Shown: piece by piece, positions 45,512-58,595 of the stretch
How the letters are laid out: each line of letters opens with the position of its first letter
Numbering within the stretch: position 1 is the first letter of the stretch
Source: Talaromyces rugulosus
Taxonomy: Eukaryota > Ascomycota > Eurotiomycetes > Eurotiales > Trichocomaceae
Length of the DNA: 64,000 bases
Direction: 5' to 3'
Assembly (NCBI RefSeq): GCF_013368755.1
Contig: NC_049565.1
Coordinates: 2,666,001-2,730,000, forward strand
The notes under the pieces: model-generated
What the model was told of the DNA's origin: nothing
The model's database searches: none
Seen by the model: the letters and a program-made list of their open reading frames with translations, nothing else
Made by a program: the position numbers and the translations under genes

Positions 45512-48438
45512 CTAATAATATTTCCTTAGATCCAGCCTCACAAGTAGATATTCAAAAATACTCGACGAAGCTTTCGCAGACATGCCACTGCTACCACCAC
45601 CAGATTGACTACTCGCCGACTTGGAGGAAGACATCTTGCCACCATCCAACCCTCGCAGAAAGCGCACAAACGCACCCACCTGCTTTCGGAACGTGGCATA
45701 CAATCGATGCACCGTCTTTTCGTTTTGGTTCCGTATTCCATGACTGCCATCAAACCTCGAAAGCGGCGCAAATGCCAAAATCGTGCCGAAAATCTCTTCT
45801 AGTAGTGTATTTACCTGTTCATGGCGCTTGCTCAGAAACAGTGAGAATAGGATTTGGTCGAGAACGGCATCGTGGTATTGTCGCAAACGGTGTAGGGAGC
45901 CGGCGATTTCGATTGTTTCGTCAATGTCGCCCTTGTCGAGGCAGGATTCGATTTTGGAGAGGGTGTTTTCGAAGCGACCCCAATTAGTCCCGATTCCAAT
46001 TTGGAAGAAATAGTCGTTTAGGGCGCCGATGAAATGTTGCGAGTCGACTCGGAACTTTTGGAAGACGTTGTGCGCGTCACCTGATAGAGAGGTCCGGGCA
46101 GTGGAATCCCGGATGAGGCTATTGGTGACAGATACCATTCTTATCAGTCGTAGCAAGTGTTTGAACAAACGATCGTATTTTTCTAGTGATTGCGTTGTGA
46201 TGACACTTTCAAGAATTTCGGGAGGTTTATATTGTAAACGAAGGAAATCCAATGCTTCAATTGCATTTGGATCCTTGCACTTGATAAGTTCTGCACCGCT
46301 CAATTCGCGAATAGAGAAACTGAGGCCTCCTGGAAGTTCTCTTTCTTTTGCATCTGGCTGAATGGACAATGCTGTTTCATTCTCAATTGCAGCATGGCAT
46401 TCGGTCAACAGTCCCATGAGAACAAGGCGCAATTCGGAACTTGCTGGGGGCCATGTATCTCGACTCCCAAGCCGTAAACCTGTGTGGAACCCTCCACGGG
46501 CCACCCCGGATTTTCGTTCGCCACTCGTCAACTCCGGATCAAACAAGGAGTGAGATAGGCGAGAAGCGAATATGCCATCACCCAAAAGTTGAAATCGCCA
46601 TTGTAAATTCAGGTGACGCCGTAACTTGTGCCGCTTGAAGAGAAGGTGAAGGCATGAAAAATCAATAAGTTCCGCTTGCACTGCCAAAATCGGGGCTAGC
46701 GAAAGATACAGGACTGACCCAAGAGGAGGTCCAAAGGCTGTCTCAGCAAAGTTGGCAGAGTCTGGATTCAGTAAATCGCTCTCTTCGGCGTGTTTATACA
46801 ATTTGTCGGCTTCCATATATGAATTGCTTGCCAATATTCCACTCGTCTGCGGTTCATTGTCGAGATCGATGAGTTCAAACTCATTAAATCTACTCGTTTC
46901 ACCTGTCTCGTCCCCAGCAAGATGCATCTCACCAGATTGTGTAACAGGCCGAGAGATTGAGTGGTCACCATTGTGATACCTAAGAATTTCTTGGCGGAGT
47001 CGACTTTCGTAATCAGCCGCCTTTTGTTGAATCTGCTCTATATGTGCCCAAGAAAAAGCACAGGAGAAACTAGGTGGTTGAGACTTCTCGACAACATCGT
47101 CTTTTGAGATAGGGTGATCTGGTTGGTTCTGTTTAAGCAAGCGAAGTGCTTTTCCGGTTTCGAAAATCAGATGTGCCTGCTCGGTTGGTAAGGATGACGG
47201 CATCATTTCGGAGTGATAGATATAGTCTTCTACCGCAGGACTAAATCCTTGCCACTCAACAAATCTCTTCCTCGTAGTATGCTCTTCAGCTAATAGAAGC
47301 TTCTCGCTGCGTAGTCCAATCCACGACTCCACCAGGGTCAGCCACGGTTTGATGCACTTTTGCAGAATCTCATGCAAAATGTCGGCCATCCAAGGGAATC
47401 TTTGCTCATTATTTTCGCATTTGTCCAGAAGAATTGAGATGATGTCACTTTCGTTTCCTGACCCTTCAACCGCAGTGATTATTTCAGCAAGTGTGCTCAC
47501 CAAATCACCACAATTTCGGAACAGGGACTGAATCTGGATCAAGGAAATATCGGGGTTTATATGTTTTGTCAACTGTTTTTCAAGGCTGTAAATCAAGACA
47601 GATGCCGCGCTCGCCAAGCCGGTGAGAACAGATGGTTGTTCGGCAAGTGATGGATTCTTTCGTACAAATCTTCGGATTCTTTGCATGTCTGTTCCGCACT
47701 TCAAAATATCCCTTAACATGCCATCCAGCGTCATAAGTCCAATACCGGTGATGCGAATATCACGTATGCTTTTTTCAAAAATCCTATCTTGCTCATTGTA
47801 ATGGAAAAGTATAGAGTTCCATCCCAATCCGAGACGAAACAGCGAGTTCAGGAAGACAGAAGGGCGAAGTAGACGACCAGCATTTTCAAGTCCATTCACA
47901 GTCGCCTGATGTGACAATGCCGCGTCAAAGCCTTTATTGCCAAACTCACTCAAGTAGGCAGATGCCGGCTCTTGGAAATTTTCGTCCAGAAATGAATCCC
48001 ACGACTCGAGATTGGGTTGACAAGTTGAGGAGCTCTGCAGAGACTCTAGCACCCATATATTATCTAACTCCAGCAAAGGCGATTCTGATTCTGCGGTATC
48101 GTTGGTCGTGGCTTCCAAGGATTCGTCGTCGCAAGGCTCGGGATCCGATGTAGAGTGCTCGGTGTGATCGGTGCCAAAGACATTGAGTTGGTACAGAAGC
48201 GAGTCATTATTGTCGAATACATGAAGAGGGCTATCGAATATGCTTTTCGGGAGTTCTGCATGTTGTATATCAGCATTGGCCGTCCAGAAATCAAAGGACG
48301 AAAGAGGATAAACAGACCAGGAGGGGTATATTCCAATGGTACCGGTTCGAGGGGCTCCAGTGCAGGAAGTGCAAACCTCGACGGCTGCCACAGATCCTTG
48401 ACCTTGAACGGGTCGTCGATGTCATCCTCCAGATCCAT
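45512..48438 (-). CDS. Gamma-tubulin complex component (Spc97/Spc98 family, GCP5/6-like)
   Basis: Two exons (48438-48318 and 48255-45512) encode 954 residues. The first exon (MDLEDDIDDPFKVKDLWQPS) ends YTPP and joins ELPKSIFDSPLHVF through a GTCTGT donor; this joint is the only one that keeps frame. The body carries GCP family features: an N-terminal helical region (ITGIGLMTLDGMLRDILKCG) and a C-terminal gamma-tubulin-binding region (SVLYLSLAPILAVQAELIDF, HLLFKRHKLRRHLNLQWRFQLLG, LHRLRQYHDAVLDQILF). It helps anchor and nucleate microtubules at spindle pole bodies. The long N-terminal extension and poor match to GCP2/3 suggest the GCP5/6 group, but I cannot separate the two by eye. It is divergent from the Eaf7 gene across 300 bp. 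Confidence 0.88.
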
Positions 48439-48738
48439 CTTTCAAGAGCAGCACAGCAGACATGCCGCCGTCAATCAGGTATAGAGTCCTGGCTGCGGCC
48501 ACGCGATGCGCGTCAGTTGAAACTTGGGAAGCCGCGATGCTGCAGCCCGTTCCGATTGGGCTGTAGCGATGCACGGACCACCGCTTATTCCGCCCTCCAA
48601 TTCCGCGTTGAGAGTCGCAGAACTCCATCTCGCAAGTTCACCAGCTCACATTCTCAGAACAACGCAAAAAAAAAAAGTGACATTGGTGCTCGGCACATCC
48701 CAACACAACGGCATAAATCATCCAAACTGTCAGCCATA
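48439..48738. other. Divergent promoter between GCP and Eaf7 genes
   Basis: 300 bp between two divergent start codons. An A tract lies near 48665-48676. No specific motif was recognised. Confidence 0.5.
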
Positions 48739-49820
48739 ATGCCTCCTAGGAAGAAGCAAAGACGCGCAGCTCCCGACACGCCGCAACCAGAGGACTCAAA
48801 GCAGTCGGCTTCGACAGCCAGCGCAAGAGACAGCGCGCAAAAGTCAGATACGGAATACGACTTGGTCAATGACCCGTGGACAGATGAGCAAGAAACTGCG
48901 CTGCTAAAGGGCCTGGTCAGATGGAAGCCTGTTGGTTCGTCGCATCCTCATGTGTCTGCTTATCGGCTTTGTAAAACTAACCAGTAGTTTTCTCTTTGGC
49001 ACAGGAATACACAAACATTTTCGAATGATCGCCATTTCTGAATATATGAAGAGCCAGGGTTATGCGCCAGTGAATGAAGAGCATACGCGCATCCCAGGGA
49101 TATGGAAAAAACTCGATTCGCTCTATAATCTTTCTGCACTTGACGAAATGGTATGTGCCGGGGACGAATGGAGATATATTTTTATTTTCTCGGAAACTTA
49201 TAAAATTTATGACTTCTAGGAAGATTCAGTCATTACACCGGACGCTGAAGAGTCGGATGAGTCTGAGTACTGTCCTTTTGAACTGCCCGACCACGAATAC
49301 GGTGAAATGATGTTTGCCAGACGGCTGGCATCCCGACGATCAGAATCGGCCGACACGTCTACACACCCGGAGTCTAGGAGAGGCAGTACAGTCGCCGATA
49401 CCGATGGTAAGACTACTAAGTCCATTTCTTTTTCGTACAATACAGCTAAAACCTCCGTGTCCAGAACCCAACTCATCCCCCGCACCGTCACGAGGCCGTC
49501 GAGGCAAATCAACACGATCATCCACCCGCGGTACGCGCACGACGAGATTACAAGTAGAAGTCGAGAAGCCATCGCCAAGCCATGCCAGCGAGGACGAGGA
49601 AATGGAAGACGCGGATGCCAACGAAGGCGACGACGAAGAAGGTGATGAGAATACGGACGGTGGGGAGGACAACGAGGAAGAGGAACAAGACGCAGAGACT
49701 CCCAGCTCCCCAGCAGCACGCAACACTCGCACTCAGACGACAAAATCTAACAAAAAGGACAAGAAAGGTGCAAATACAGCAGCCGGCGCTACAACGAGGC
49801 GCACTGGAAGGCGGCGTTGA
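48739..49820 (+). CDS. eaf7: NuA4 histone acetyltransferase subunit Eaf7 (CT20/MRGBP family)
   Basis: Four exons (48739-48934, 49005-49150, 49220-49406, 49465-49820) encode 294 residues. A basic N-terminus (MPPRKKQRRAAPDTPQ) is followed by the CT20 domain at about residues 45-115: DPWTDEQETALLKGLVRWKPVG, IHKHFRMIAISEYMKSQGYA and TRIPGIWKKLDSLYNLSALDEME. This is the pattern of yeast Eaf7 and human MRGBP, which anchor the Eaf5/7/3 module in NuA4. The tail is a long acidic tract (EDEEMEDADANEGDDEEGD) ending in basic ARTRR-like repeats. It acts in the nucleus on chromatin. The GCP gene is divergent. Confidence 0.93.
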
Positions 49821-50239
49821 TTGGTTATTTTACGGGTGTCTTTATGTATGATAAGATATAGAAGAAGCTTGGCGCATATGTATAGGGTCGGTCAGTGGCT
49901 AAAACAAAAAATACCTCTTCTTAGCTTTCAAATGTTCAACGTCTAATACCGTGCAATTATTTCAAACCCGCCTACCGTCATTGCGCATCCCTGCAGCTAT
50001 AGAGCTACAGACCAAGTGATGCCAAGAAATGTCTAATCATTTGCATGTGATCTCAATGAAACATAAAAAACTAATTGTGATCTATCTCAGGTATACCAGC
50101 CATCTAAGTACAAGTAGAGAAATCATGTCTCATGGCTGCTATTTCACAAGCAGTTGAGAAGAAGGTTTGCAGTTCAAGAGGTCGGATATAAGTGGTAAAT
50201 AATACAAAGTGGTCGGGATTCAGGTCGGTAACTTTTTGT
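49821..50239. other. Convergent intergenic region Eaf7 / IDH2
   Basis: 419 bp between convergent genes, holding both 3' UTRs. No exon or motif is seen. Confidence 0.45.
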
Positions 50240-51782
50240 TTATAGGCGTTTGATGATAGCTCCGGCATATTCGTGGGTCTTGGAAGATCCACCAAGGTCA
50301 CCGGTGAGGGTCTAACGAGAAGAAGAAAATCAGTATGTTAGATAAATAGCGGGGAAATAGTTTGAAAAATCCAAAAAAAAGATATGCTTACCTTGCCCTC
50401 AGCCAGGGTGTCAAAGGCGGCCTTCTGGATACGAGTAGCGTACTCGTTGAGGCCCATGTGCTGCAGCATCATGATACTGCTGAGCAAGAGCGCAGTGGGG
50501 TTAGCAAGGGCCTTGCCGGCAATGTCCGGAGCAGAACCGTGCACAGCTTCGAAGATAGAGCACTCGTCACCAATGTTTCCGGACGGTGTAAGACCGAGAC
50601 CGCCAATGAGACCGGCGCACATGTCCGAGAGAATGTCACCGTACAAGTTGGGCATGACAAGGACTTTGTCGTTGTATGGCGTGGGGTCAGTGACCATCTT
50701 CAAGCAGGTGTTGTCGAGGAGCTCGGCATCAAACTCGATATTCGGGAACTCCTTGGCAACTTCCCGGGCAGTGTTGAGGAAAAGACCATCGGACATCTTC
50801 ATAATAGTAGCCTTGTGCACAACACGGACCTTGTTCTTGCCAGAAGCCTCAGCATGTTGGAAAGCGAAGCGGAGAACACGTTCGGATGCCTCGCGTGTAA
50901 TAAGCTTGATGCTCTGGACAACGCCATCAACAACAACGTGCTCGATACCAGAGTATTCACCCTCAGTGTTCTCACGAATCAAGACAGTGTCGACGTTGTC
51001 GTATGGGGTCTTGTATCCGGCAACGGAGCGGCAAGGACGAAGGTTAGCGAAGAGGTTGAAGGTACGGCGAAGAGTAAGGTTGAGAGAAACGTGTCCCTTG
51101 CCAATGGGAGTCTGTGAAAAAAAAAAAAACATTTATATATAAGTATCGCTTCAACTGCAATCGTGAAAAGGGTCAACGAACAGCGAGGGGGCCCTTCAGA
51201 GCAACGTAGTTCTTGCGGACACTATTGATAGCGTACTCGGGGATTGTGGTGCGTCCGTCCTTCAGAATTGGCGTAACATCAACGGGCTCCCACTTGATAG
51301 GAACCTAAAACGAGGTAAGCTCTTGCTGCGCTTCGTCTTCCAACTAGCCATGTTTCCCATACCTTTGCGGCGGAGAAGATATCCTTGATGGACTGAGAGA
51401 TCTCGGGCCCAATTCCGTCACCCTCAATGAGAGTCACTGTGTAGTTGCCCTATCCCAATTATATTTAGTTCATGTCTTCCAGACGCGACGTGACTGCGAA
51501 ATTGGCGGAATCAACGGGGAAAACGGAATATGCGACAGGGTGGTTTACATCAGGGCCCTTGGTTCCCTTGAACGCGCCGACTTTGCCCTTGGCAGCGGCG
51601 GCATATCCGCGAAACTATAGAAAGATAATTGTCAGAGACCTGCCATTGAGATATAGAAATTTCTTTCCGGCGTAGCCCGGGGGCGAGCAAACCTGTGAAA
51701 ATGGGGATGCTTGGGTGGGAGCGACTCGCAAGCCCCGCAAGCATTGGCGCGAAGGCGCAACGAAAGCACGCGCGGAGATCAT
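50240..51782 (-). CDS. idh2: Isocitrate dehydrogenase [NAD], mitochondrial subunit 2
   Basis: Six exons (51782-51693, 51614-51549, 51449-51363, 51304-51182, 51111-50392, 50311-50240) encode 385 residues. The N-terminus ([20 protein letters not shown]) is a basic mitochondrial presequence. The core has [38 protein letters not shown] with the substrate Ser/Arg residues, [44 protein letters not shown] and [12 protein letters not shown]. The GPEIS and LNLTLR forms mark the catalytic IDH2 type rather than regulatory IDH1. The enzyme is an alpha/beta heteromer of the TCA cycle that oxidises isocitrate to 2-oxoglutarate. The last exon encodes only [19 protein letters not shown] and IKRL. It is divergent from the Sec5 gene. 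Confidence 0.96.
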
Positions 51783-52251
51783 TGTGAAATGAATCGAAGA
51801 GAAATGTCTATACCAAAATCCCACCTCTGTAATTTTCACACGGGTGCTAAGGCGTTGCGTGGATAGAGAGAGGCAAAATAAAAGGTGAAAGGTGGTAGGA
51901 GTGAAAGAGTTTATCCAGCTAGTCCAAGCAAGATCCGATTCCCGTTGCTTGTGGTGGACGGTCCGGCACCACCTCTTGCCTTAACTTCCGCGTTTCGGAG
52001 CTTTCCATCGGCAACCATCCACAGGGTGACATCAAGCACTCGGCTTTGCGGTGCGAATGCGACTTAGCATCCGCTGCGTATTATTCGACCTGAATTACTT
52101 TTGTTTGGCGTCTGACTGTGGACCGGCTCTCCTCCAATTGGAGAATAGCCGCGCAGTGCCAGTTTGACTGTGACTGGTGCCTCCGCGAGTCCGTGGATCC
52201 TTCTCCCCAAAGAGTCAACTCGTGGCATCCATCTCATAGACGCTGCGCAAG
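51783..52251. other. Divergent promoter between IDH2 and Sec5 genes
   Basis: 469 bp between divergent start codons. No exon and no confident motif; both 5' UTRs lie here. Confidence 0.5.
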
Positions 52252-55200
52252 ATGGCCGAGGACATTGATGTCGCCAACCATTATGGTATACAAACCGCCT
52301 TCCCCGAGACCTGGCCCGCCGAGTTGGACGAGAGCGATGTGTCCGAAAGCGAGCAGTACTCAGCAGGCGCCAACGCGAAACGAAGATCCACACGATACTC
52401 GGCCCTGGGACGCACCTCAAGCTTAGCAGGAGGCTCATCTCGAGCAGGAGATAATGTCGCAAAGAAAGATGAATCCGATCCGTTGGGGTCCTCTGACAGT
52501 GTGATGTACATTCTCAAGAAGCGAGGCATACCTGTCGACGATGACATGCGTTTACGAAACCGGTTTCTACTATCCTCGACATCCTTCTCGCCCGCCCTGT
52601 TCTTGTCTCAGGCGCATCAGAATGCATCCGCCGAGGACCTTATCGAAGGCCTCCAGTTCCTGTCACGCTCAATCGACCAGAAATCAGCTTCGCTGAAGGA
52701 GCTTGTCGAAGCCAATTTTGAACGTTTCGTACGTGCCAAGGCAACCATAGACAGTGTCTACACAGAGATGAGATATCATGGCGCCGCGAAATCTCGCCCT
52801 CCGTCACACCGTGCAAGTGGACAGTATCGCTATTCACTTGTTGGAAATGCTCCGCCACCCCAAGCAAGCCAATCCGCGAATAAAACCGCGCTCGTCAAGG
52901 AAAGCGAGTACGGTGTAAAAGGTATCCGGGCTCCTTTGGTCGAAGCATCGGTCAAGGCCGAAGAGCTGTGGGGACCTGCTCTGAGTGGTCGAGAGCGTGA
53001 GCAGGATCTATATGCAGTTGTGAGCAATGTGGAGCGGAATCGCTCAGTGTTTGAAATTGGAGGCAACATTTCAAAGGCGATCAAGCAACAGGACTTTGAT
53101 CGAATCTTTGAAGAATACCGCCGAGCCAAAACCCTCACCAATGAAGCCAGATCGATTACCGACCGTGCCGCCACGGAAAAGAGAGAGTTGACCGATGCCG
53201 AAAGTCACACCATGATAGGCACGGGGCGGATGTGGACTGATGTACAACAGCAAGTTGATGCATTCAAACGTGACCTATGGCGCCGCTTGAGCAATGTGCA
53301 TACGCCGTCTTCCCATCTGACGGCAGCAGGACCTGTGGAAGAACATATGGAATTGATCGGGGCCCTCCTAGAACTGGGTGTCGAAGACAACCCCGTATGG
53401 GTGTGGCTTATCAGTAGTTACCAACTACTCAAAACAAAACTTACGGCTTTTTGCGAACGCTCAATTGTTGAGATTGAGGTCCTACGGCGTCGACTAGCCG
53501 CTAACGAAAAACCACGCCCCCAAGTTATGACAGCGTTGCTCCGGGCATCGTTGCGTGAAGGAGCAGACCCAAAAGATAAAATCGATACAGAACAAACTAT
53601 AGAGCTGTGGGAATGTATTCATGCCTTTTTGACGAAACTCTTGTCTGTTCAGACCGGGTTACTAGGCGAAATTATTGAGTTCTGGGAGACCGCGCAATCG
53701 TTCATCAATGGTAGTAAACAGAAAATGCTTCCTGCTGGGTTTGAAGGGGAGAGTCGCAAGCACCATCGGCTGCCTAGCGACGGTGTGAGAGAGCTTCAAG
53801 AAGGCATCGTCGAGCTTGTCGATTTGATTCGACAAAATGTACTCGCCCTGTTCACGGAACCTCCCATCGAGGATGTCTCGCTCCTCTTCTCGCCCGCTCC
53901 TCAAACCCCCGGCACTCCTTTCAATCATATCACACCGACCGAATCGCGTTTCAAACTCGACCCCAAGAACATGCCCCCGCCTTCGCCCGTTCGCGGAGAG
54001 GTAGGAGAGGAGTACGCATTTTGGCCGCCGTACTCCAACTCGTTGAGTGGAGTTCACTATCTCAGTAAATTCTTAGTTCTTATTGGCACTGCGGCCAGTG
54101 AAATGGCTGCCCTGTCTCCAATAACGACCGGAAGCAGTTCGCATGACCAACTCAAAAGCCTTGTCAGCGTCGCCCGCGAAAGATCTGTACGGGTGGCGTG
54201 TGCAACTTGGAACAGGGATGCGGAAAACTGCAAGATGCTAGAGGATTGGACTCGCGATCCCGAAAGGCGAGAACTGACCACCATGCCGGGGCTCTTTGTT
54301 GCTTTTGAGAGCACCGTGCTGGCAGGCATGCAGAAGATACTGTATATCTCGGAAGCGATGAGCAAGGCTGGCTCTGTCGACGTTGTGACGCCACCACCAG
54401 CCAAAATATTGCAAATGGTGCGGACTCAGTTTGTCACCAGTGTCTACAAGGCGCTGAGTGGCTTGGTGGAAAATGCAGAGCGACCGGTCGTGTCAAATGA
54501 GGAGGATTCGTGGATTCTCGCTGAGCCCAGTAACGCAACGAAAAGCATGGATAGCGCGCCTATTATGGCAACAAGCGAGAGTATTGATGCTAAAAACAGG
54601 GTAAGTTTTTTTTTTTTTCTTTCTTGTCGCCACGGGTAAATATTGATCTGAATACAGAATATCCGAATGCTCCTCACGCTTTCCAATCTCAAAGCGTTTC
54701 AGACCGACTTTGTTCCTCAACTGATATCCAACTTTGAGACGGCTTTCTCGGTCAAATTGACCGACGAAGCCAAGACAATTCGCGATGTTCTTGGTCAGAT
54801 TGACGACAGGCTGTTCCAGTCCTATACTACGCCGACCATCGTGGCCCTCGACGCGACCATTAAAAATGGCATCAAGTCGGCGGATTGGGAGCCCACAACC
54901 AACCGACCCGACCAAGTTCGGCCATATGTGTACAGCACAATGCTCGCGCTGGTCCTAGTGCATACGGAAATTACTACTACAATCCCTATCTCCTCGACTG
55001 CGCCATCTTCTGTCGCACATCCGCTGTTGACGGGAGTTCTCAACCACCTCGTCACCAAAATCTCCACGTCGCTTCTGACAGCGTTTCAATCCCGCTCAAA
55101 ATACAGCCTGGCGGCACTGATGCAGGCGACACTAGACACTGAGTTTATAGCGCAAACCATGTCGCAATACGTCACGGAGGAGGCATCGCAGATTCAAAGT

Positions 55201-55374
55201 CAGATTTACCTAGAGTTGGATCGGCGGACAAACAACGAAGCGCGTACCAAGCTGCAGGCAGAACTTGGAGAAATGCGAGGTATCTTGAAGAGATTACGCG
55301 AACGAACAAAGGGCGAGTTTACGTGCTTTCGAAAAATGAGGCCGACGGGTGGTGGTTCAAAGGGAAGTGCATGA
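52252..55374 (+). CDS. sec5: Exocyst complex component Sec5
   Basis: Two exons (52252-54600 and 54658-55374) encode 1021 residues. The N-terminal 90 residues are variable. Then come DPLGSSDSVMYILKKRGIPV, FSPALFLSQAHQNASAEDL and GLQFLSRSIDQKSASLKELV, followed by NFERFVRAKATIDSVYTEMR, the highly conserved core of the Sec5 family. The rest is helical-rod sequence typical of CATCHR tethers, with segments such as LWECIHAFLTKLLSVQ and YSNSLSGVHYLSKFL. Sec5 is a subunit of the octameric exocyst that tethers secretory vesicles at the plasma membrane, important for hyphal tip growth. The intron has a T-rich stretch after GTAAG and a GAATACAG acceptor. Confidence 0.94.
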
Positions 55375-55559
55375 GTGTCATGAATATATATTGTCGAATG
55401 ACTTGTGAATACGCTGTATCTCGCGCAATGACAGAAATGGTTAAAAAAAATAGTAATTTTCAAAGGGTATCATATAAACAATCAATCAAAAGAAATCCAA
55501 ACAAGATGCTTATACATTTCTTTTTTTTCGGACCACAACTTCGAGAACAGCTGGCGGCC

Positions 55560-56300
55560 CTACTGTCCAACGATTCGTTGAACCTTGCTCAAGAGCGCCT
55601 TGCTCTCTCGTCCAAGCCTTCGATTGCCAAACTGGTCGGGCTTCTTTGCCCTAACCATCACTTCGCGTTCTTTGGCCTTTAATTCCCTCTCTTTCTGACG
55701 GGCTTCTGCGGCCTGTCTGCGCTTTTCGGCAATGTCGATTTCCTTGGCAAACGCCGAGGGCTTCGGCCGCCGCTTTCGACGACCATGCAGTTCGGTCTGG
55801 TTGGCGCCATCCCTATCCCTTCCTCTTCTTCTTGTGGTATTGTTGTTGTTGTTGTTGTCTGTTTCTGCAGGCTCCTCGGTATTCAGCATGGCAATACGAT
55901 CGGGATGCAGTTCCAAGCTGGCAGCGGCGGGCTGCGCTGAATCGTTGGCTGCACCATCGTCATTATCGTTTCTTGCACTCGGCTCGTCGGCATAGCTATA
56001 ATAACTCGACCGTGCGGGCGTGGATTCCTCTTCTGCTGCTTTGATTTTTGCATAGGCCTTTTTCACTTTGGCTTTTTGGATCAAGTCGTTTTTGATTTTT
56101 TGTGCTGGTGAGAAGAGAGGTCATAAATGTTAGTTTCAAAAGAGATTGTTGTATTTCTATACAATGTGTTAAAACATACTCTTTCGACGATATGTGCCAT
56201 CGGGCAAATTGTCCGGTCCGACTGAGAAGCCTTTCTTCTTCTGTTTCTTGGGCGCCTGGCTGGTGGCATCGTCGGCGTCGCGGGAGCGTTTGGAGGACAT
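55560..56300 (-). CDS. fyv7: rRNA-processing protein Fyv7
   Basis: Two exons (56300-56180 and 56104-55560) encode 221 residues. The start [20 protein letters not shown] leads to [19 protein letters not shown] and [20 protein letters not shown], the conserved Fyv7/TAP26 signature. The C-terminus is a charged coiled coil ([20 protein letters not shown]) with a conserved basic end ([17 protein letters not shown]). An Asn run (NNNNNN) lies in the middle. The yeast protein is needed for processing of 35S pre-rRNA to 18S in the nucleolus. It is convergent with Sec5, with 185 bp between stops. Confidence 0.92.
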
Positions 56301-56720
56301 TGCTGCTGAGCAGAGGACTGGGATGCAGCGAGACGTTGTTGCTATGATTGCCCCTGGATGAGAGAGAAATTTGACTAGCTGGTTATTGTCGCAATTCGAA
56401 TTTCCCAACACGTCTTTTTCAGCTTGTTAGCTAGTCATGCGAGAAAAAAAAAAAAAAAAAAAAAATTGGATGCGGGTCAGGATCCGCTTTCGAGGCTAAC
56501 CGTACTAGGCTAGACTGGTATCTAGATTTAAGAAACGACTGGGAAGGTATTACTCATTATTAGTATTCGAAGAACGACGTGCTGTAGTTTTAAAAGCACG
56601 CAACAGGCTTGTTAGGAAATACATGGTCATATATACTTACATATACAATGGGATGTGACGATGTTATAAAAACTTCTCTTAATGCAAGTCGATCAATCCT
56701 CAATAATATATATATATAAA
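56301..56720. other. Divergent promoter between Fyv7 and APH-like genes
   Basis: 420 bp between divergent start codons. It contains a 22-nt A homopolymer (56444-56465) and a TA run at about 56705-56717 just before the APH-like start. Nothing coding is seen. Confidence 0.5.
56444..56465 (+). repeat. Poly(A) homopolymer tract of 22 nt
   Basis: An uninterrupted run of 22 A in a divergent promoter. Such tracts exclude nucleosomes in fungal promoters. The exact length may reflect sequencing slippage. Confidence 0.9.
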
Positions 56721-58043
56721 ATGGCATTTCAGCAAGAAGAAAAAGACCAGCTAGCCGCACAACTTGTACAGGAGCTATCACACACTCCATATGCGTGTTT
56801 GTCCTTAACCCAGCTCAGCGGTGGAACAGCCAACTTCATATTCCGTGGGATCCTGGCTCATCCGCTGCCTGATGGGACCCAGACGGTGGTGGTGAAGCAC
56901 TCCAAGGAGTTTGTCGCTGCGAACCGCAATTTCTCTCTGGAGGTGTCTCGCTGCGTGCGTGTTTTTCTTCCTCTTTCCTTTGTTATTCGAGAAAATTTTT
57001 TTTTAAAAAACAAAAGTTAATATATAGTGTTCGATAGCTCTTCGAAGAGACCATGCTCAATGCATTAGAAGAAAGCCTTCCACGCATCACGACCAACAAT
57101 ATCTCTCTCCAAACACCTCATCTATATCACTTTGACCGAGAGCAAAGCACGCAAATCTTACAAGATCTATCCGGCACAATTGATCTGAAAACTGCCATTG
57201 TGTCGTCCCCTGATGTTCGGGTCAACCTTCTGCCGCAGCCCATATCCATCTCCATCGGCCACGCTGTTGGCGCCTGGCTTCAGGAATTTCACTCGTGGGC
57301 AGCGCATCCAGCACAGGTAGAACTAACCAAAAAGATGGCTGCCAATGAACCCATGCGGAAACTAAGGTACCAAATCAGCTACGGCGCGTTTACTGATGTC
57401 GTGCAAAAGTTTCCCGAGATATGGGACCAGCATGGAAGCGCACTGAAGCAGGTGCAGGATATGGCGGCCAGGGAATATGCCAAATCTATACGCGATGAAG
57501 GGGCTGGAGATTGGAGCGTCATTCATGGTGATTTTTGGACCGGCAAGTAAGTCGCCCTCCCTGTCTGTTCCGAGCAGACAATCTCGTCAACTGAGATATA
57601 AAAATTGAAAACGAAACCAAAATAGTGTCCTCATCCCAAACACCCCATCGCTGGACAAACGGCAGCAAGCAAAAGGAATGAATCTCTACATCATCGACTG
57701 GGAGCTCGCTCAATTCGGTCGAAGGGAGTACGATGTCGGCCAAATAATTGGGGACCTGTACGAGCGAATGCATTTCCTAAATGTGGACAGCGCCCTCTGG
57801 GTGATCCAGGGGTTTGTTGCTGGGTATGGCCCTCTAAGCGATGCGATGGCCTTTCGGGCTGCCATCCATGCCGGGGTTCATTTGATCTGCTGGTACATCA
57901 GACGGAATCCAACAGCCCCCTTTTTGGAGGATCCGGAACTGATCAAAGGTGCTATCCGCACAGGGACAGACTTTATTGTCAAGGCGTGGGAAAAGGACCG
58001 TGCATGGTTTGAGAGCAGCCCTCTGGTTTGTTTGTTTGGTTAG
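56721..58043 (+). CDS. APH-fold phosphotransferase family protein
   Basis: Three exons (56721-56954, 57038-57546, 57626-58043) encode 386 residues. The protein kinase-like small-molecule phosphotransferase fold is visible: SGGTANFIFRGIL (glycine-rich loop), VVVKHSKEF (Lys), the Brenner motif SVIHGDFWTGNVLI with catalytic Asp and Asn, and LYIIDWELAQFG with the metal-binding Asp. Relatives include methylthioribose kinase, choline kinase and aminoglycoside phosphotransferases. The fungal branch is large and uncharacterised, and the substrate is unknown. It converges on the PKS gene with about 550 bp between them, so membership in the metabolite cluster is possible but unproven. Confidence 0.88.
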
Positions 58044-58595
58044 AAGATGTATCTGTCAATATTCTGATATATCACATGTGCAGTCAAAGAATGTGTCATA
58101 TACCCCAGCCCGGGTTGCAAACGATACCTATATAACAAATATGTGCGATGCTAGCAGGCTCAGCGTTATCGTTGCTTTATACTCAGCCTGGCGTGGATCG
58201 CTCACGGATCGCTCGCTGGCTCAATGCAACAGCGCATGTATGTGCCTGGGGTTATTATTGATATATTATCCTATCTGAAATTATAATTAGACGTGGAAAC
58301 CAGATCCTTTCTTATAGAAAAAAAGATTGGAAGGTCGATGCAGTGATTACGAACAATTAATAATGAAGATATTTTTAATCGCAATCGATGATTGGCAGGC
58401 GCCGGGATCTGTGGGGCTATATGTATATGGGCCAATCAAATATACTGGCGCTTTGTACACACTTACTCTCACTCTGGATTTCAGCCTTTGAAGCTGTCTA
58501 CAACACTCTCATCAGGTTCACATGAAACAGCTCTCAGGTACCTACACTTCCAGAAACTTGATCCAAAATCTGATTGCTAAAAACGACAATAAAGT
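58044..58595. other. Convergent intergenic region APH-like / PKS
   Basis: 552 bp between convergent stop codons. No supported exon, repeat or RNA gene. Confidence 0.45.

Noticed and set aside
50362..51142. Two overlapping plus-strand frames of about 250 codons opposite IDH2
   Set aside because: Both mirror the large IDH2 exon; no protein family signature and they read through the IDH2 splice sites.
58392..58580. Small plus-strand frame between the APH-like gene and the PKS
   Set aside because: 62 codons without family signature in a convergent 3' UTR region; no reason to call it a gene.
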